Positions 35,887-47,990 of a stretch of DNA of 64,000 nucleotides are shown one piece after another (position 1 is the first letter of the stretch; every line of letters begins with the position of its first letter). The DNA lies in NCBI RefSeq assembly GCF_002878395.1, contig NC_061121.1:138836323-138900322 (forward strand). Direction: 5' to 3'. Under the pieces are notes generated by a model. The model did not search any database. It was not told the DNA's origin and saw only the letters and a list, made by a program, of their open reading frames with translations. This DNA is from Capsicum annuum (taxonomy: Eukaryota > Streptophyta > Magnoliopsida > Solanales > Solanaceae). The translations under genes and the position numbers were made by a program.

Positions 35887-38162
35887 GCCCTCAAAACTTA
35901 AACTATTATTGTCCTCAAGAAACTAATTCAATGAGAAAGGGTATTTAACTCTAATCCACCAAAAAGAAAGCTATACTAAAGGACTAAGCTAAGAAAGCTC
36001 TAAAAAGACTTTCTAAACATGTCATGGCAATAAGTAAACTGATTTTTATCAATACACACATATCTATAAATCAAGAATGGATGTTTGTATCAAATGAACC
36101 TTTTAAATCAACAAAGCATTTCAAAAGGTTACACAAAATCTTCAAATGGTATCTCAATCTTAACAATGCAACTTACCTCACACATTTACCAAAATCGATA
36201 GTAAGACTTCACCCTCTACCCCAAAGTATCGAAGCCACTAATATGCAAGAGTTGGATCCACGCACACAAGAAATTTTCATTATTAAAGGAGATTAAATAA
36301 TGAAAGATTTTACGCTCACTCTAATAAAGAAATTCAAGTACAATGAGTAGAATCATAGGCTTGACCTTTGTGTTTTTTATCACTAATGTAGACTTACCTT
36401 GTTTTTAATTACCAAGGTCTTATGGATATATATGAAGGTTTAATATGCGGGAAAGAATTTATGGATCAAGTGACTAAAAGACCTCGTTCAATGCATTCGC
36501 TTATCCTCTTCCACCCCAAATTTAGTGATGTATCCATCCTTTTCACCTTCAAATCAATTCTTTTATCTCCCATAACACTTAGCTGAGCAAATATCAAAGA
36601 AAACCAATTCACTATTTTCTTTCTTCACTTCTTTAACTTTTTTAATAGACATTCTAACTTTAAGCTCTTCTTAGCCCCTCATTTGTCTCATTTATTTTCA
36701 CATTCTATGTGCTAGTTATACAACATTATCATCGAGTATGTATCTTGTCTCTTAAGCACATAATTTGACCACCATACGCACAACTTAATTGGCTCATCTT
36801 AAAACATCACATTTATCCCCCCAAATTTAGAGTTTGAACCACCCTTACATTATTCTTCCAAATACACAAACCCTCCAAACTTAGGCTTTTACCTATATTG
36901 TAATATTTCAAATCATGTGATGCATCAAAGGAAGTTAAGTGAAAAAATAAAGACTTAAAATGTGGTTTAGGTGTTTTACAAAGGTTATTATTGCATAAAG
37001 AAAGAAACATGGGCAAATATGCTCAAAGGGGTTAACTAGGAAACAATATTAAGGTGGGAATTTGGCTATGTAAAGTGTAAAAAATGGCCTTGGGTTATCC
37101 CCCAACCCAAGCATGCCAACGATTTTGCCTTGAATACACTCGTGGCAAGTTCTAAACTACACATATGTACAATAATTATTAAAAAATCTCACCACACGTG
37201 ACATCATACTCATAGAGCAAGAAGTTTCTCTCCAAATAAATTTGAGCAATTTGAGATTAAAAAGTTACTTATAGTCAAAGATTCATCATTTTAAATAGAG
37301 AGCCTAAAATTGAGTTTAATCGTGTCACTCAAAAGAAGTATCAAAAAACATCCTTTTCTTTCAAAAAATAATACTATGTTTTTGGTTTCTCTCAAAATCA
37401 TTTCATTCCTTGCCAGTGACATTTTGAAAGTATTTTAGAACTTTTTTCTATAACTAATCAACCAACAAGACTATATAATTCACCTAAGGATGTTGTCTTT
37501 TCATCCATAATGGGTGAATTATCACTCGATTCGATAAAGAAATTATACTAATATTGAAACAAAAGATCAAAAGAATGAGAAAACAAAATGTTGCTCCTTA
37601 GGAAAGAACCAAGTTTTGAAGAAAAACCTTGGATTTTATTGTACACATATATACAAAAGTAGACAAGAGAAATGCACATAATTGGATATCACATTAATTT
37701 AAGTGCATGACATAAGCCTAAAAGGGAAATATTTGACATCATTATCCAAATGCCCAACAAGGGCCAAACCAAAGCAATGTAAATAATAAAGAGCAAGCCC
37801 CATGAGAGAGTTGATAAATGTCAATTAACAAGTCTCACAAGGGATAAAGTAAAACAAGCCCCACAAAGTCTAAAGTAAATAAACATAACAAAATGTAAAA
37901 TGTACATAAACATAAAAGTGATAAAATAGAGTATGTCATTACAATCTATCCAAACAAATTCCATAAAATAAACCAATAGGTACAAACCATCACGTGAATC
38001 ATAAAAATCACCCCCTCCACTAGAAATCATTTCATTGTCCCCAATGCAAAGAGAAAAAGAGAGTAGAGGAGGCTAAAGACTCCTGGTGGCGCACTAGGCT
38101 CTTGGGTCCATCTCGGTGAATAGTCGTACTATCTCAATAAGAACTTTATTAGACTGTACTAC
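35887..38162 (-). other. Interior of element D, 3' part; no gene
   Basis: AT-rich sequence between ORF2 and the 3' LTR. A few short blocks recall the C interior (ATAGGCTTGACC at about 36352 and at 18402; CCAACTTAGGC/CAAACTTAGGC text near 18793 and 36876). A minus-strand AATAAAA signal at about 37635 could end an ORF2 transcript. Open frames of 60-90 codons have no motif. Confidence 0.55.
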
Positions 38163-39783
38163 TCACATTGAATCTGCTACAAAGGGGAAGTCATTGTCAT
38201 AGAGAGTGTTAGAACTAGCCCCAACTATTCGTGCGTACTCATCATCCATAGATAGTTTCTTGACAAGGTTAATATGTTGGGCCTCAGGATGCCCCTCTAT
38301 AAGATCAACCTCAGCCTCTTCACCAATGTGCTCATGAATATTTCTAAAAAAGTTCTCAAACGAGAATACTTGAACAAAAGTCTCCAAAGGAAAAAAAATC
38401 TTCGCCTCTTCAAAACCAAAGGAGGGTTGTCCAAAGTGAAACTTCACCAATAAACTATCAAGGCATTCTCTCAAATATTCCACCCTACCACAATCCCTCC
38501 CACCTTGAACTTTTCTACTCTCTACTCTAACTTTGATATGCATGAATTTAGAGGTGTCATATTTGCTCGAATAAATTAGGGGATATTGGCTACCAACCAG
38601 TAAGAGTAGCATTATTTGTCAAAGTCATGGAAGCAACTTTGGAAAATGTCACTATAGAAAACCATGCCGATTGTATAGGATAAGGTGATGGTACAGTGCT
38701 TGATGATAGAGGAGTATCGGCAGAATCATGATGAGTCTCAAAATCAAGTGTGGAATTAAAAGAGAGCTCCATTCCCTCAAAGCTTGGAAAACTTTGCTCA
38801 CCAGAGTTTACGAAAACCAAAGCTTTCTTCTTAATTCCAGTAGGGTTATCCCCATTTTTGCATTATGTGATATCAATGATTATGGTGAATATAAACCTTT
38901 GGTCTATCGTAGATAGTAGCATGACTTTGAACTTAAGGAAAATAATTTATATAATTAGCGAAAAGGGCAAATAAAGTGTCAGGTGGTTTTGACCTAAACT
39001 TCATCATTTTCGCTATCAACTCTCCTGAATTAATAGTGACTTAATGCATGATGCACCCAATAATTTTAACCCAATCAATCATCATATCTTGGTCATTTAT
39101 TGAGGGAAGTAGGTGGTTAGAAACAAATCTAAGCCAATGTGTTGCTTGAACCAAAAGTTCTCTCATCATGATTAGACCCATATCATTAGACCATAAAGGA
39201 AGACTCTTAGCAATCATAATAGCAAGACATGGGAAACTTTGATGCCCGTTAAATATTTTCTTCTTGCATTCTATTGCAGAATCTAAATCCCAAGAAAAAT
39301 AGATCTTATTAATCTTTGAGGTCATGCAAGGGGCTTCCACACAACAAACTTGTATACTCTCGAGATAAGGTTGTTTAGTAATTGGCATTTTGTACTTTTG
39401 TTCATTATGTTTAGAAACATAAGAAGCAAAGAATTTCTAAAAAATTTCTGGAACATAGAATAGTGGGTGAGAAGAAGGTGTCATATCCATGAACATCTCC
39501 CATACTCATTCTTCAACTTCAAAAATAATTTTGGGGAAATAGGTGTCAACTCTCTTAATTCTAAATAACTTGTCAGGATTGAAGCCTTGAATGGTTACCT
39601 AATAATCATATAACTCTTTTACACCTTATATGCTACAACAGTTTGATACACTTCCTTTCAAACCTCCCATGTACATTCTATGATGTATTGGACATTCAAG
39701 ACTTTCAGGATACTTTTGGAGGCTGGGTTTTTGCCCTTATCCGGTTCATTGTCCTTCTTAGCTTCTCGTGCCTAGTCTTTCAT
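38163..39783 (-). pseudogene. ORF2 of element D: plant-transposon-protein-like (PF20167-like)
   Basis: Minus-strand ORF region broken into at least three frames. Upstream pieces: a lysine-rich start (KKDNEPDKGKNPASK, about 39710-39760) and KLFRIKRVDTYFPKIIFEVE (about 39515-39575). The core at 39388-39041 reads DLDSAIECKKKIF, SLPLWSNDMGLIMMRELL, HWLRFVSNHLLPSINDQDM and, just past a stop, VTINSGELI. In the plant transposon-protein family the same order is seen: an aspartate-rich 'YFDDD' hinge, a W...G segment, then WL-F---L-PS-N and V-I--G-I. The 38612-38163 frame (149 codons) is acidic and ends EYARIVGASSNTLYDNDF. Function unknown. Family assignment is from memory. Confidence 0.5.
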
Positions 39784-41031
39784 GGAGATATACCTATGAG
39801 AAAGAAATGACAAAACCAAAATAAAATATAAATGGTAAACTATGTTTTTTTGGAATTTTATATATTAAGGAAAAGTAAAGATAACGAAAAACAAAATTGA
39901 GTGGGATGCAAGAAAACTCATCATTACAACACTTGGAATTCGTTCATTATGACTTAACTATTTGGATTCTATATGGTCACAAATTCTATAGATTTTACCA
40001 TACTAGATCAAATAACATCTATAACACCCAATGGAAATTAGAATGACCCAATACCATTAAGAATGGTTTCACCTAATCTATCATAGTGCAAGACATGCAT
40101 TTTTGTCTCTCGGTTAAGAATATTAACCAACAAAAATAATGGATACCGTAATTCTTAACAAACTATTTTAAACTTTTACTATAAGTTATTCAACTTTTAG
40201 GACTAATTGGAATCAAAATTATGCACCAAAAATGATCACATAACACCCCAAGAAAGTTCACATTAACCATTATAAGCATATAAGCCATTTCTCTCTTATC
40301 GATATTTCAACAAACATATGGTGCGTATGAAAGGTAAGAGCTTGAAGAATATATTAAAAACATAAGTTAGCAAGCTCAATCAACTAATTCATTACCAAAA
40401 ACACCATTTATACTAAAACTAAAAATATTTAGTCACCCACCACTCAATTAAGCAAACAAACTACAAGTGGGTGTTTCGTCAAACATATAGTATGCACTAG
40501 TGTATGGAAACAAGAATTTGCAATTTAGCATAGAAAACAAGGCACACATTAAAAAAAATTTCATCCTAACAACCATATTCTACAAAATTAATCCCTAACA
40601 AATTAAAAATAAACCAAAAGAATCCATGGAATGTGATCATCATTTGTACTTTAAAGAGAATTTAACAAAAGATCATACCTTGAAGCTTACTTAAGAGCAG
40701 AAAATGATGAAAAGAAAGTCTAATATACTTATCCAGGGTTTCATTCTTGGGATTACAATTTTAGAGTTTGAAGAATTTTGACCTTCTGAAGAAGTGAAAA
40801 TTTAGAGTTATTGAAGAATGAAATGGTTAGGAGGGAATTGTAAGGAAAAAATTAAAGTGTTGAGTGCATTGGGTTGTTTATTAGTATTTAAAGTGACTTA
40901 AGGTTGGATTGGTCAGCCCAATAATAATCCAACCCATTTTTTCAATAAGAAACATGTTCCCCATGGCTTAAGTGACCTGCTCCTAAGATACGCCTGAGTT
41001 GTGTATCTAGGTCCTTGGTAGTTGAAAACTG
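39784..41031 (-). promoter_or_regulatory. Leader and promoter-like region before ORF2 of D
   Basis: On the minus strand, downstream of the tandem repeats, CACTTTAAATACTAATAAAC (about 40875-40895) is a TATA-like sequence. About 200 bp further CTTCAAGGTATGATC (40670-40684) resembles the donor-like site seen in the LTRs of B, F, G and K. The remaining about 900 bp before ORF2 has no frame of note. This is the same order of parts as an LTR promoter, but no LTR edges are found here. Confidence 0.4.
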
Positions 41032-41300
41032 TCACTCATGCAACCCAAGTGCGCTAGACCTGCTCCTGGACTTCTTAAGCAAGTCCAGCGAAGGTCCTAA
41101 TATATTAAACCATGATTTTATCTCACTCATGCAGCCCAAGTGCACTGGACCTGTACCTAGACTACTTATGCTAGTCTAGTGGAGGTCGTAATATATTACA
41201 CAAGTTATTTTTGATCATTCTTGCATCCCAATTGTACCTGGTCTATTCCTAGACTACTGTAGAAAGTCTAATGCAGGACTAGGAAATATGTTTCAGCTAT
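41032..41300 (-). repeat. 91-92-bp palindromic tandem repeats in element D
   Basis: Three units start at 41032, 41123 and 41215 (TCACTCATGCAACCC, TCACTCATGCAGCCC, TCATTCTTGCATCCC). Each contains a hairpin of the type CTGGACTTCTTAAGCAAGTC and ends in TAATATATTA-like text. Degenerate parts of the motif continue to 40970 on one side and 41400 on the other. Tat-type elements are known to carry variable tandem repeats before the 3' LTR; the position here, before ORF2, is different. Confidence 0.85.
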
Positions 41301-41658
41301 TTGGCTTTAAATTTGAGCCATCTATGCTCTGTATGTGCTTAACCTACGTTTTTCCCTCTCAAGCAGGTCTGGTGCAAGTCTAAGTAGTGCATTTTTCAAA
41401 TGTTAGGCTCGGGGCATAGTTTTGAGCACCCAAACCTACCTTCACGTATCCCAATCTAGCAATGTTAGCTTCAACAACCAAAACCGAGCTAAAATTTGCA
41501 TTAAAAATATTAGAAACACCATGAAATATAGCTTGTGTTTCCTCACAAGAAGCGCCTTAGTTAAAGTCGCGACACGACATTATTTACTCATGGTTTTGTC
41601 TCCACTTATAACATTAAAATTGTTGGCCAAACTTTATATCAACATACCTTTAAGGTAT
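41301..41658 (-). other. Conserved tail after ORF1 of D, cut by F
   Basis: Minus-strand GTCGTGTCGCGACTTTAACT (about 41580-41561) equals GTCGTATCACAAAATTAA in element C at the same place downstream of ORF1. It reads CRVATLTKALLV in one frame, beyond the ORF1 stop. GGTAT (41654-41658) is the left target duplication of F. No gene. Confidence 0.5.
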
Positions 41659-44600
41659 TGTAATACCCCACATTTTGGACTAGAATGATAATCTATCATT
41701 CCTATGCATGGATGTTTCAAAAGCCTCAAATCCTATATAAATTTTGTGTTTAATCAATTATGCAGTGTGGGAATCTGTTTGAGCATGAATTTGGATCATA
41801 GAGGTCCCCTAACTCAAGTACAAGTTGAAAGCTTTCCTATCGTTCAAGTTTTAGTCAGCATAAAAACTTGGGTCAACTTTAATCAAATATAACTCGTTGT
41901 ATATGCTGAACTGGGTGATTCATTATATATCAAATGAAAGCTCTTTGAATTAGCTTTCAAATGATAAAAATTTTGGCTAAATCAAATATCGGAGAAAAGA
42001 GCTATCCCCATTTTATTCAAGCATGTAAAGCTCAAAAACAATGACGACGTTTTTTATGGGCTATCACATTTCTGATGACCTTTTTGATGACGTCTTCACA
42101 TTCTGACGACATTTCTGATGATATCGTCAGCCCTTGGCAGAAAATAAAAAATTTGGACCCCTTTTGTGATGACCATTCATGATGGCGTCAAGTATATTTT
42201 TCCAGCAATTCAAGGGCATTTTTTCAAGAGTATTTTGGTCATTTCCTTCACCTTCCATGACTTATAACCATAAAGAGGCATAATTTTTCCCATTTTTCTT
42301 CAGTTAAGCATCTCAAAATCCTCTCTTACACTCTCAACCACAAGATTAGGGTTTTCATCAAACTCATCTCTCAAAAGCAAGATTAAAGCTTTTTTCCAAG
42401 ATAATCAAGAATTAAGTTTCCCAATCCAAGAACTCTCCAGCAAATCATCAAGGTTTCCTTTCTAAGGTATGCGTGTGTTCATTCATGGACTCCTTTTGTC
42501 CATGAAGTTCAAGAACCCTTTTTTTTTTCAAAACTATATATTATGGTTTTCATGCTATGAATGGATTGTTGATCATGTTTATGTGTTGAATGATGCCAAG
42601 ATAGAATTTTTATGTGTTATTATGAATCTATGACATCATATGATTTGAAAACATGTAAGTTTGATTATTTATGATGAGTAATTGTATAATTTACACCTAT
42701 GCCTAAGTTGTGCATGTAGGGTGTTTGATAAAATATCTATGAGACTAGAAATCATGCATTCTAGCTAAATTGTGACTAAGTGAAGGATTCATGATAGGCC
42801 GCTACGATTCAATAGCATCCATGTTGATAATGTGTCTTGTGAACACTGTTGGATTACTCATGAACTAGTCTTATGGAATTATGCTATGCTTACTTAAAAA
42901 ACCCTCTCATGTTCAAGATGTAGCATACCATGAAATTCCCCAAGTTATGATATTATGGATTATGGTTGTAATATATAATGAGCATAATATTGAAAGCTAT
43001 GCAAGTATATCCATGTTGTATTAAATTCCCTTCCATGAAATAGATTGTTGAGAGCTATGCTTAGTATGAAATTCCTTATTTATGATATTGTGGATTATGG
43101 ACTCTACTCTTATTATCAAGTCAGTTATGTGTGTCAGTTTCCTTCCATCGAGTCCTGGGGGTACTTGTACCCAAAAAATATAGTTGTGTGCCTAGAGCTA
43201 TGTCATGTTTTCACAATACTCTCAGTCAAGCCATGATCTGTAGAAATCAGTAAGTCATGTAACTTAGGAAAACTCAGTAATCTCAGTAGTTCAGTATTGT
43301 CAGTAATCTCAATGCTCAATAACCTCAGTAATCATAGTAAATCTCAGTAACTTCAGTACTCTTAATCAGTCCTCAGAACTCATTATATTCCATCCTTTAT
43401 CAGAATCCAGTAAACTCAGTTTTAGCTCTGCTAAATAATATCACTAGTATCAATTCAGTTAATCAATATAAGTTCAGTAAATCAATTCAGTTAAGTTTTT
43501 TAGTTCAGCCCAGTTATTCAGTTCAGTTTCTTTCAGATGGGAGTAGGATTTAACATCAAGCGAACCTAGGGATGGGATCTCACCCGCTAGTTTAGGACTG
43601 AGATCCTTAGAAGCAATCCCTAAGTTCCAGAACTACGTAGCCAGCGTAGGTATGAGATCTCACCCGTTAGATAGGACTGACATACTCAACGGTTACCCGT
43701 TATCATATTTATATGTATAGGACTGATCCCAAGTGTCACCTGCTAGATTAGGACTAACTCCATAGCAGATGTCTTTACTGGTTGCACGGTACTAACACCC
43801 TTCCAGTCAGGGCAGATATTGGACCCCAGTCAACATAGCTTGGGGCATGTCGGTTAGATGAATTCATCCCACAGTTTTAGTTACATATTTAGGACTATCA
43901 TATACAGTTAACTCAGTTCAGTAGTACAGATTAGTACTGTTAGAGACAATCAATCCTTATCATTATAAATAGACTTCAAGATCACCCATTCGACAGCACT
44001 AATCTCAACTATAGTTAAACAGTATCAGAATTATCAGATTTAAAGATCACCCACTAGATAGGACTGATCTCAAATTTAGTTACTTCATATAAAATAGAAC
44101 TTAGATAGTTTCATCAGAACTTAGACTGTCAGATACATTCACTCAGTATTAGTTACATTGGTTAGGTCGATCATCACAGTTATATTAGTTATATTAGTTT
44201 TTTGAACTAATGTATTAGTCATATCAGTTATCAAAATTCATGATATCAGTATTCAGCTTCCGAACTGTCAGACACAGTGAACAGACTAGTTCTTCATAAT
44301 TTGAACTATCAAAAATAGTCATTCATCTATTTAGTATCTCAGTATCAATACACTCAGTTTTCGGTATTCAGACTCAGTAGTCAGTATCTCCACGAGTTCA
44401 GTTACAGTTATGTATGCATGTATGTATTCTTACGTTTATATTAGTCAGCATTGTTTATACATATAACCCTTTGAATTTAGCCTACCTCACTCATATACTC
44501 AGCACATTCAGACGTACTGATGCATTTCCACTATGGTGCTTTCTTTTATGTTACACCATAAGTTCAAAGGCACGAGCTCCAGATCAGCCGTAGCATTCCA

Positions 44601-44997
44601 GTGTTCACATTTTGTAGCGAGTCCTTCTTATTTGAGGACGATATGATTATTGCTACATTTACTATTCAGTTTCTAGATGGAGTTAGTAGGAGACTTGTTC
44701 CTTCAACTTCTTATTCAGTTTAGTTAGAGGCTTTCAAACTAGATGTCAAATTAGATATTCAGATCTCATTATTTTTCAGTATTTATGACTTGTTTTGGTA
44801 TTGTTATACCTTTTTCAGATATTTTGTTATCAGACATTTATTCAGTTCGAACATTACGATCTTTCATGTTCATGTTTCTGCATTTTATGATATATTATGT
44901 AGTATACAGGTAAAGATATCAGTCATGAGTAAGCTTATGGTCCTTTGGGGTCATGAGCACCGTGTAGCATTCCAGTTCAGAAAATTGGGGTGTTACA
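41659..44997 (+). repeat. 5' LTR of element F (3339 bp)
   Basis: Starts TGTAATACCCCACATTTTGG and ends GGGGTGTTACA. Palindromic GATGACGTC-type cluster at 42040-42190, box AGTATTTTGGTCATTTCC at 42229-42246, TATA-like CTTATAACC near 42262, donor-like TCTAAGGTATGCG at 42461-42473. The interval 43230-44420 is rich in CAGTA/TCAGT words, a cryptically simple sequence. A 59-63 codon frame in it is meaningless. Confidence 0.9.
42040..42250 (+). promoter_or_regulatory. GATGACGTC cluster and box, 5' LTR of F
   Basis: Repeated TGATGAC/GTCATCA-like words (GACGACGTT, TGATGACC, TTGATGACGTC, CTGACGAC, GATGATATCGTCAG, GATGACC, GATGGCGTC) fill 42040-42190. TGACGTCA-like cores resemble bZIP sites, but the density and pairing in both orientations suggest hairpins as well. 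The box follows 40 bp downstream. The 3' LTR has the same cluster with a 33-bp extra piece (57603-57635). Confidence 0.7.
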
Positions 44998-45204
44998 AAC
45001 TTGTTATTAGAGACTAAGGTTCAATAGAGTACTAGGAAGTCTGAAAGCCGCATCTAGTAGAGTCCTGTACATGTATGTGTTATGCACCATACTTATGTAT
45101 AGGAGGCTATGAGATATTTTAGGAACAGTTTCTCTTCTTTCAGTATTCATATCGTGCCATTGAACATAATCTCAGTCTAATCCACTTCTCCCTTTCTTCT
45201 ATAG
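42467..45204 (+). other. Predicted leader intron of element F
   Basis: The donor AAG/GTATGC at 42464-42472 and the acceptor CCACTTCTCCCTTTCTTCTATAG ending at 45204 (the last 20 bases are pyrimidine-rich, then AG) lie two bases before the gag ATG at 45207. Splicing would remove most of the LTR leader and the primer site from a gag mRNA, leaving about 200 nt of leader. Elements B, G and K keep a similar donor; in B and G the pyrimidine tract before gag is present but the AG is not clear. Confidence 0.45.
45002..45014 (+). other. Primer-binding site of element F, mutated
   Basis: TGTTATTAGAGAC against TGGTATCAGAGCC (three mismatches), five bases after the LTR end, followed by TAAGGTTCAATAG as in relatives. 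tRNA-iMet type. Confidence 0.75.
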
Positions 45205-45206
45205 AA

Positions 45207-45455
45207 ATGCCTCCTAAAAGAAGAAATTGGAATCAGTCATCCCCTCAGCCCGAAGATCCTTTGGGCGATCATGTTTCTCATGCGGAGTTCAGGGCTGCAT
45301 TCACCACTCTTTCTCAGTCAGTCGCTTCCCAGAATGAACGACCATCTATCATTCTGGCCAACCCAGTGGCCAATTCAGCTACAGCTAGAATTTGGGACAT
45401 CACCCGAATACATCCTCCTTCCTTCACAGGGTCTAAGTTAGATGAGGACCCAAAG
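45207..45455 (+). pseudogene. gag of element F, N-terminal part
   Basis: Starts MPPKRRNWNQSSPQPEDP at 45207, the standard opening of this gag group, followed by HAEFRAAFTTLSQSVASQNE and RIHPPSFTGSKLDEDPK without a stop. It is interrupted at codon 83 by element G; the frame then runs on only into G's LTR, giving an artificial 113-codon ORF ending at 45548. The rest of the gag resumes at 55207. Confidence 0.85.
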
Positions 45456-47813
45456 AGTAATGCCCTGAGAACCTATCCCGAGACATCACATGGTGCTCAT
45501 GGCCACACGTGGCCTCAAACCAACCCTTCAAAACACTCTACGACATGAATCATCATAAAGTAGGGAAGAATAATCATGACATGAACATACTGAGATACAA
45601 AGTATTACGGTTCTGTACAAAAAAAATACTAAAATCTCTGTACATGCTGGCACACTAGTCTGACAAAGCCTCTAGTTCATAGGACTAAGGAGCCATTGGG
45701 ATAGAACCCTAACTAACTTGTACTCAACTGAAAGTAAATAATCATCTATTAACAAGACAAAATCGACAACACAAGTCCTCAAACCATGAGGAATCACCAA
45801 CTGCAGAAATGTAGATGAAGGTACTCAAAGATCACTGTCGCTGCTGAGACTGAGCACCTGAACCTATATCGTGAGGAAATATAGAATACAAAAGAGTGTG
45901 AGAGTCAGTACATGGAAATGTACTGATTATGTGGAGGTGGATGCAACATTTTAAATAATATCATGAATTTATAAGAAAATCGTGCATGCAGATTATGATA
46001 ACTCTCTTTGCTTGAATTATCTAAAACATTATTTCCATAAGTCATCAATAATAACATATGCTTCATAAATCTCATAAATCATTTAACTCAACTCAAACTC
46101 TTTAAATCAAGAGTTAGAGTGGATCGGTATCTCATTGTACTTAGATCATTATGGACGTGGGAGTCTCTCTTAACCGACATAACTACACCATGTGAGCCGT
46201 ATGGAGTCCAACGTTTTTCCTTCCTAAGGAGAGAACCCCACATTGGCGGGGTTGTTGTACTCTTTCCAAGGAGTACAACCTCAATCTCATTATCAAAATC
46301 CCATACTCGGCCTCTGGCCCACAATTATCAACATCAATCCTATAGTGGCACATAGTTTCGGGGAAATACCATATTTCCCGGTTGGTGCTAAATACTCCGC
46401 CCAGACTCAACTCAAAATGCATTAGGAAATCCACCTTAATCAATATCAACTCTTGGGTTTATTTTAAAGACCAAAACATAAATATATATATATCATATCT
46501 ATAAATCATAAATAACTGTGGATTCCTAACTCGACTCAAAATCAAAACAATCTTTCTCAACATCAAGTACATTTGCCTTTTGAATCATTTTCAAATATTA
46601 AAAGCTTAAAGGAAACATCATAGGAATCGTTCTTGACTTTCAATCTCAAATATCAATATATATTCAATAATCAAATTTCTCATGGAAAGGCATAACTCAT
46701 GACACTTGTCTTAAATCGCTTAGAAATCATCAATACATAATGACAATATACAACTCATGGAATAAATTCTCCATTTAAGAAACATGATGGTGGAATGATC
46801 ATAAATATCAAACTTATTCAACTCAAATCTCATAAATCATAAATAAAGAAATTTGGGTGTAAACCCACTTGCAAAATCATGTAAATCAATAATAGAAAGT
46901 AAATCTTTAGGCACAAGAACGAAAGGAGTATTCTTGTTCAAACCCCACATACCATGGATTATAATTTTGAAGATGTAGAAACTTGTTTGGAACTTCTTTC
47001 TCACACTTTTATACCAAGATTATTGAATCCCTTGACTTAGGGAACTTAATTCTCGAACAACTTGGAGAAATTTATGGAAGATCCTTGAATTTCTTTGAAG
47101 AAGATTGAATTTTTGAGTTTTGGAAGAAACCCTTATTTTTAGATGTTTCTTGGAAGAGGAAAAGAGGAAAAATAAATGGCCATTCTCTACTAGGATATAT
47201 ATATAAGACCATATAGGGTGGAAATGACCAAAATTCCCTTTTAAAAAAGCGGAAATTCACTGATTGAAGCCTGTGACAGTCGATCTGATGGTCCATCAAG
47301 TCTCCGGATGGTCCACCAGATCATCCATCACTCGAGTGCCAAAACTGGAATGTTCTTCCTCGACGTAAAGGTCAAAGTGATGGTCAGTCATGAAACTGAC
47401 AGACCACCAAGTCATCCATCACTCGAGGGCCAGAAATAAGATATTTTGTCTCGACCTGACGGTCCATCAACTTTTTGAAGGTCCACCAAATTGGCCGTCA
47501 CATGATGGCCTAAAAAAGGAGCCACTACCTTTCCTTGATGAGGCACTTGACGGTCCACCAGGAACCTGACGGTCCGCCAGGTCGAACGTCAAACCTGGGC
47601 GATCCGACACTGTTTAGTAAAACAGTCACAACTCCCTCGTCCGATGTTGGATCTCAATGAAAATAATATCAATGGAAAACTTATTTAATACTCTACATGA
47701 CAAAAAGTTGAAATTAGAGAAATACAATATGGTTTAAACATAAATCACTTTGTAAGTCATATAAATCCACTCAAAAGATGGATTTAGGCTTAAGAAACAA
47801 TCGGCGTATAACA
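45456..47813 (-). repeat. 3' LTR of element G (2358 bp)
   Basis: Minus strand begins TGTTATACGCCGATTG and ends GGGCATTACT (TGTTACA decayed). It carries the palindromic cluster 47270-47600, the box GGGAATTTTGGTCATTTCC at 47220-47239, TATATATATA at about 47195-47205 and the donor-like CCATGGTATGTGGGG near 46945-46958. Short open frames inside are not genes. Confidence 0.88.
47195..47600 (-). promoter_or_regulatory. GACGGTCC cluster, box and TATA box, 3' LTR of G
   Basis: On the plus strand GATGGTCCATC, GATGGTCCACC, GACGGTCCATC, GACGGTCCACC, GACGGTCCGCC occur seven or eight times between 47285 and 47585, with TCGAGTG/TCGAGGG spacers that repeat. Directly downstream on the minus strand come the box and a clear TATA box. 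This is the cleanest example of the cluster-box-TATA order. The 5' LTR has the same at 54621-55045. Confidence 0.8.
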
Positions 47814-47828
47814 ATATCTCTCCCTTGG
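47814..47828 (-). other. Polypurine tract of element G
   Basis: Minus strand CCAAGGGAGAGATAT immediately before the 3' LTR start TGTTATACG. Confidence 0.8.
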
Positions 47829-47990
47829 ACATATTCATCCTTGAATGTTGCCAGATAGGCCAAGAACAAGAGAAAATAAGGACATATAGCTGGAATGACT
47901 CACCTCTAAGGGCTCACTATACTCTCAAATTTTGAGTACTTCACCAAATGCATGAATCGTAGAGAGAATAACCATATAGCTCAATATATT

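Noticed and set aside
41032..41300. Start of a satellite array
   Set aside because: Only three units with fast decay at both ends. It is better described as a short tandem repeat of element D.
45207..45548. 113-codon ORF as a complete small protein
   Set aside because: Only the first 83 codons are gag of F; from 45456 the frame runs into the LTR of G, so the C-terminus is an insertion artefact.
46088..46449. Overlapping ORFs on both strands in the LTR of G (and the matching 53514-53848)
   Set aside because: Present in both LTRs because LTRs are copies; lengths differ, both strands are open, and no domain is recognisable.
46483..46496. AT microsatellite as a distinct feature
   Set aside because: Seven or fewer AT units, matched in the other LTR (53903-53917). 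It is an ordinary part of the G LTR.
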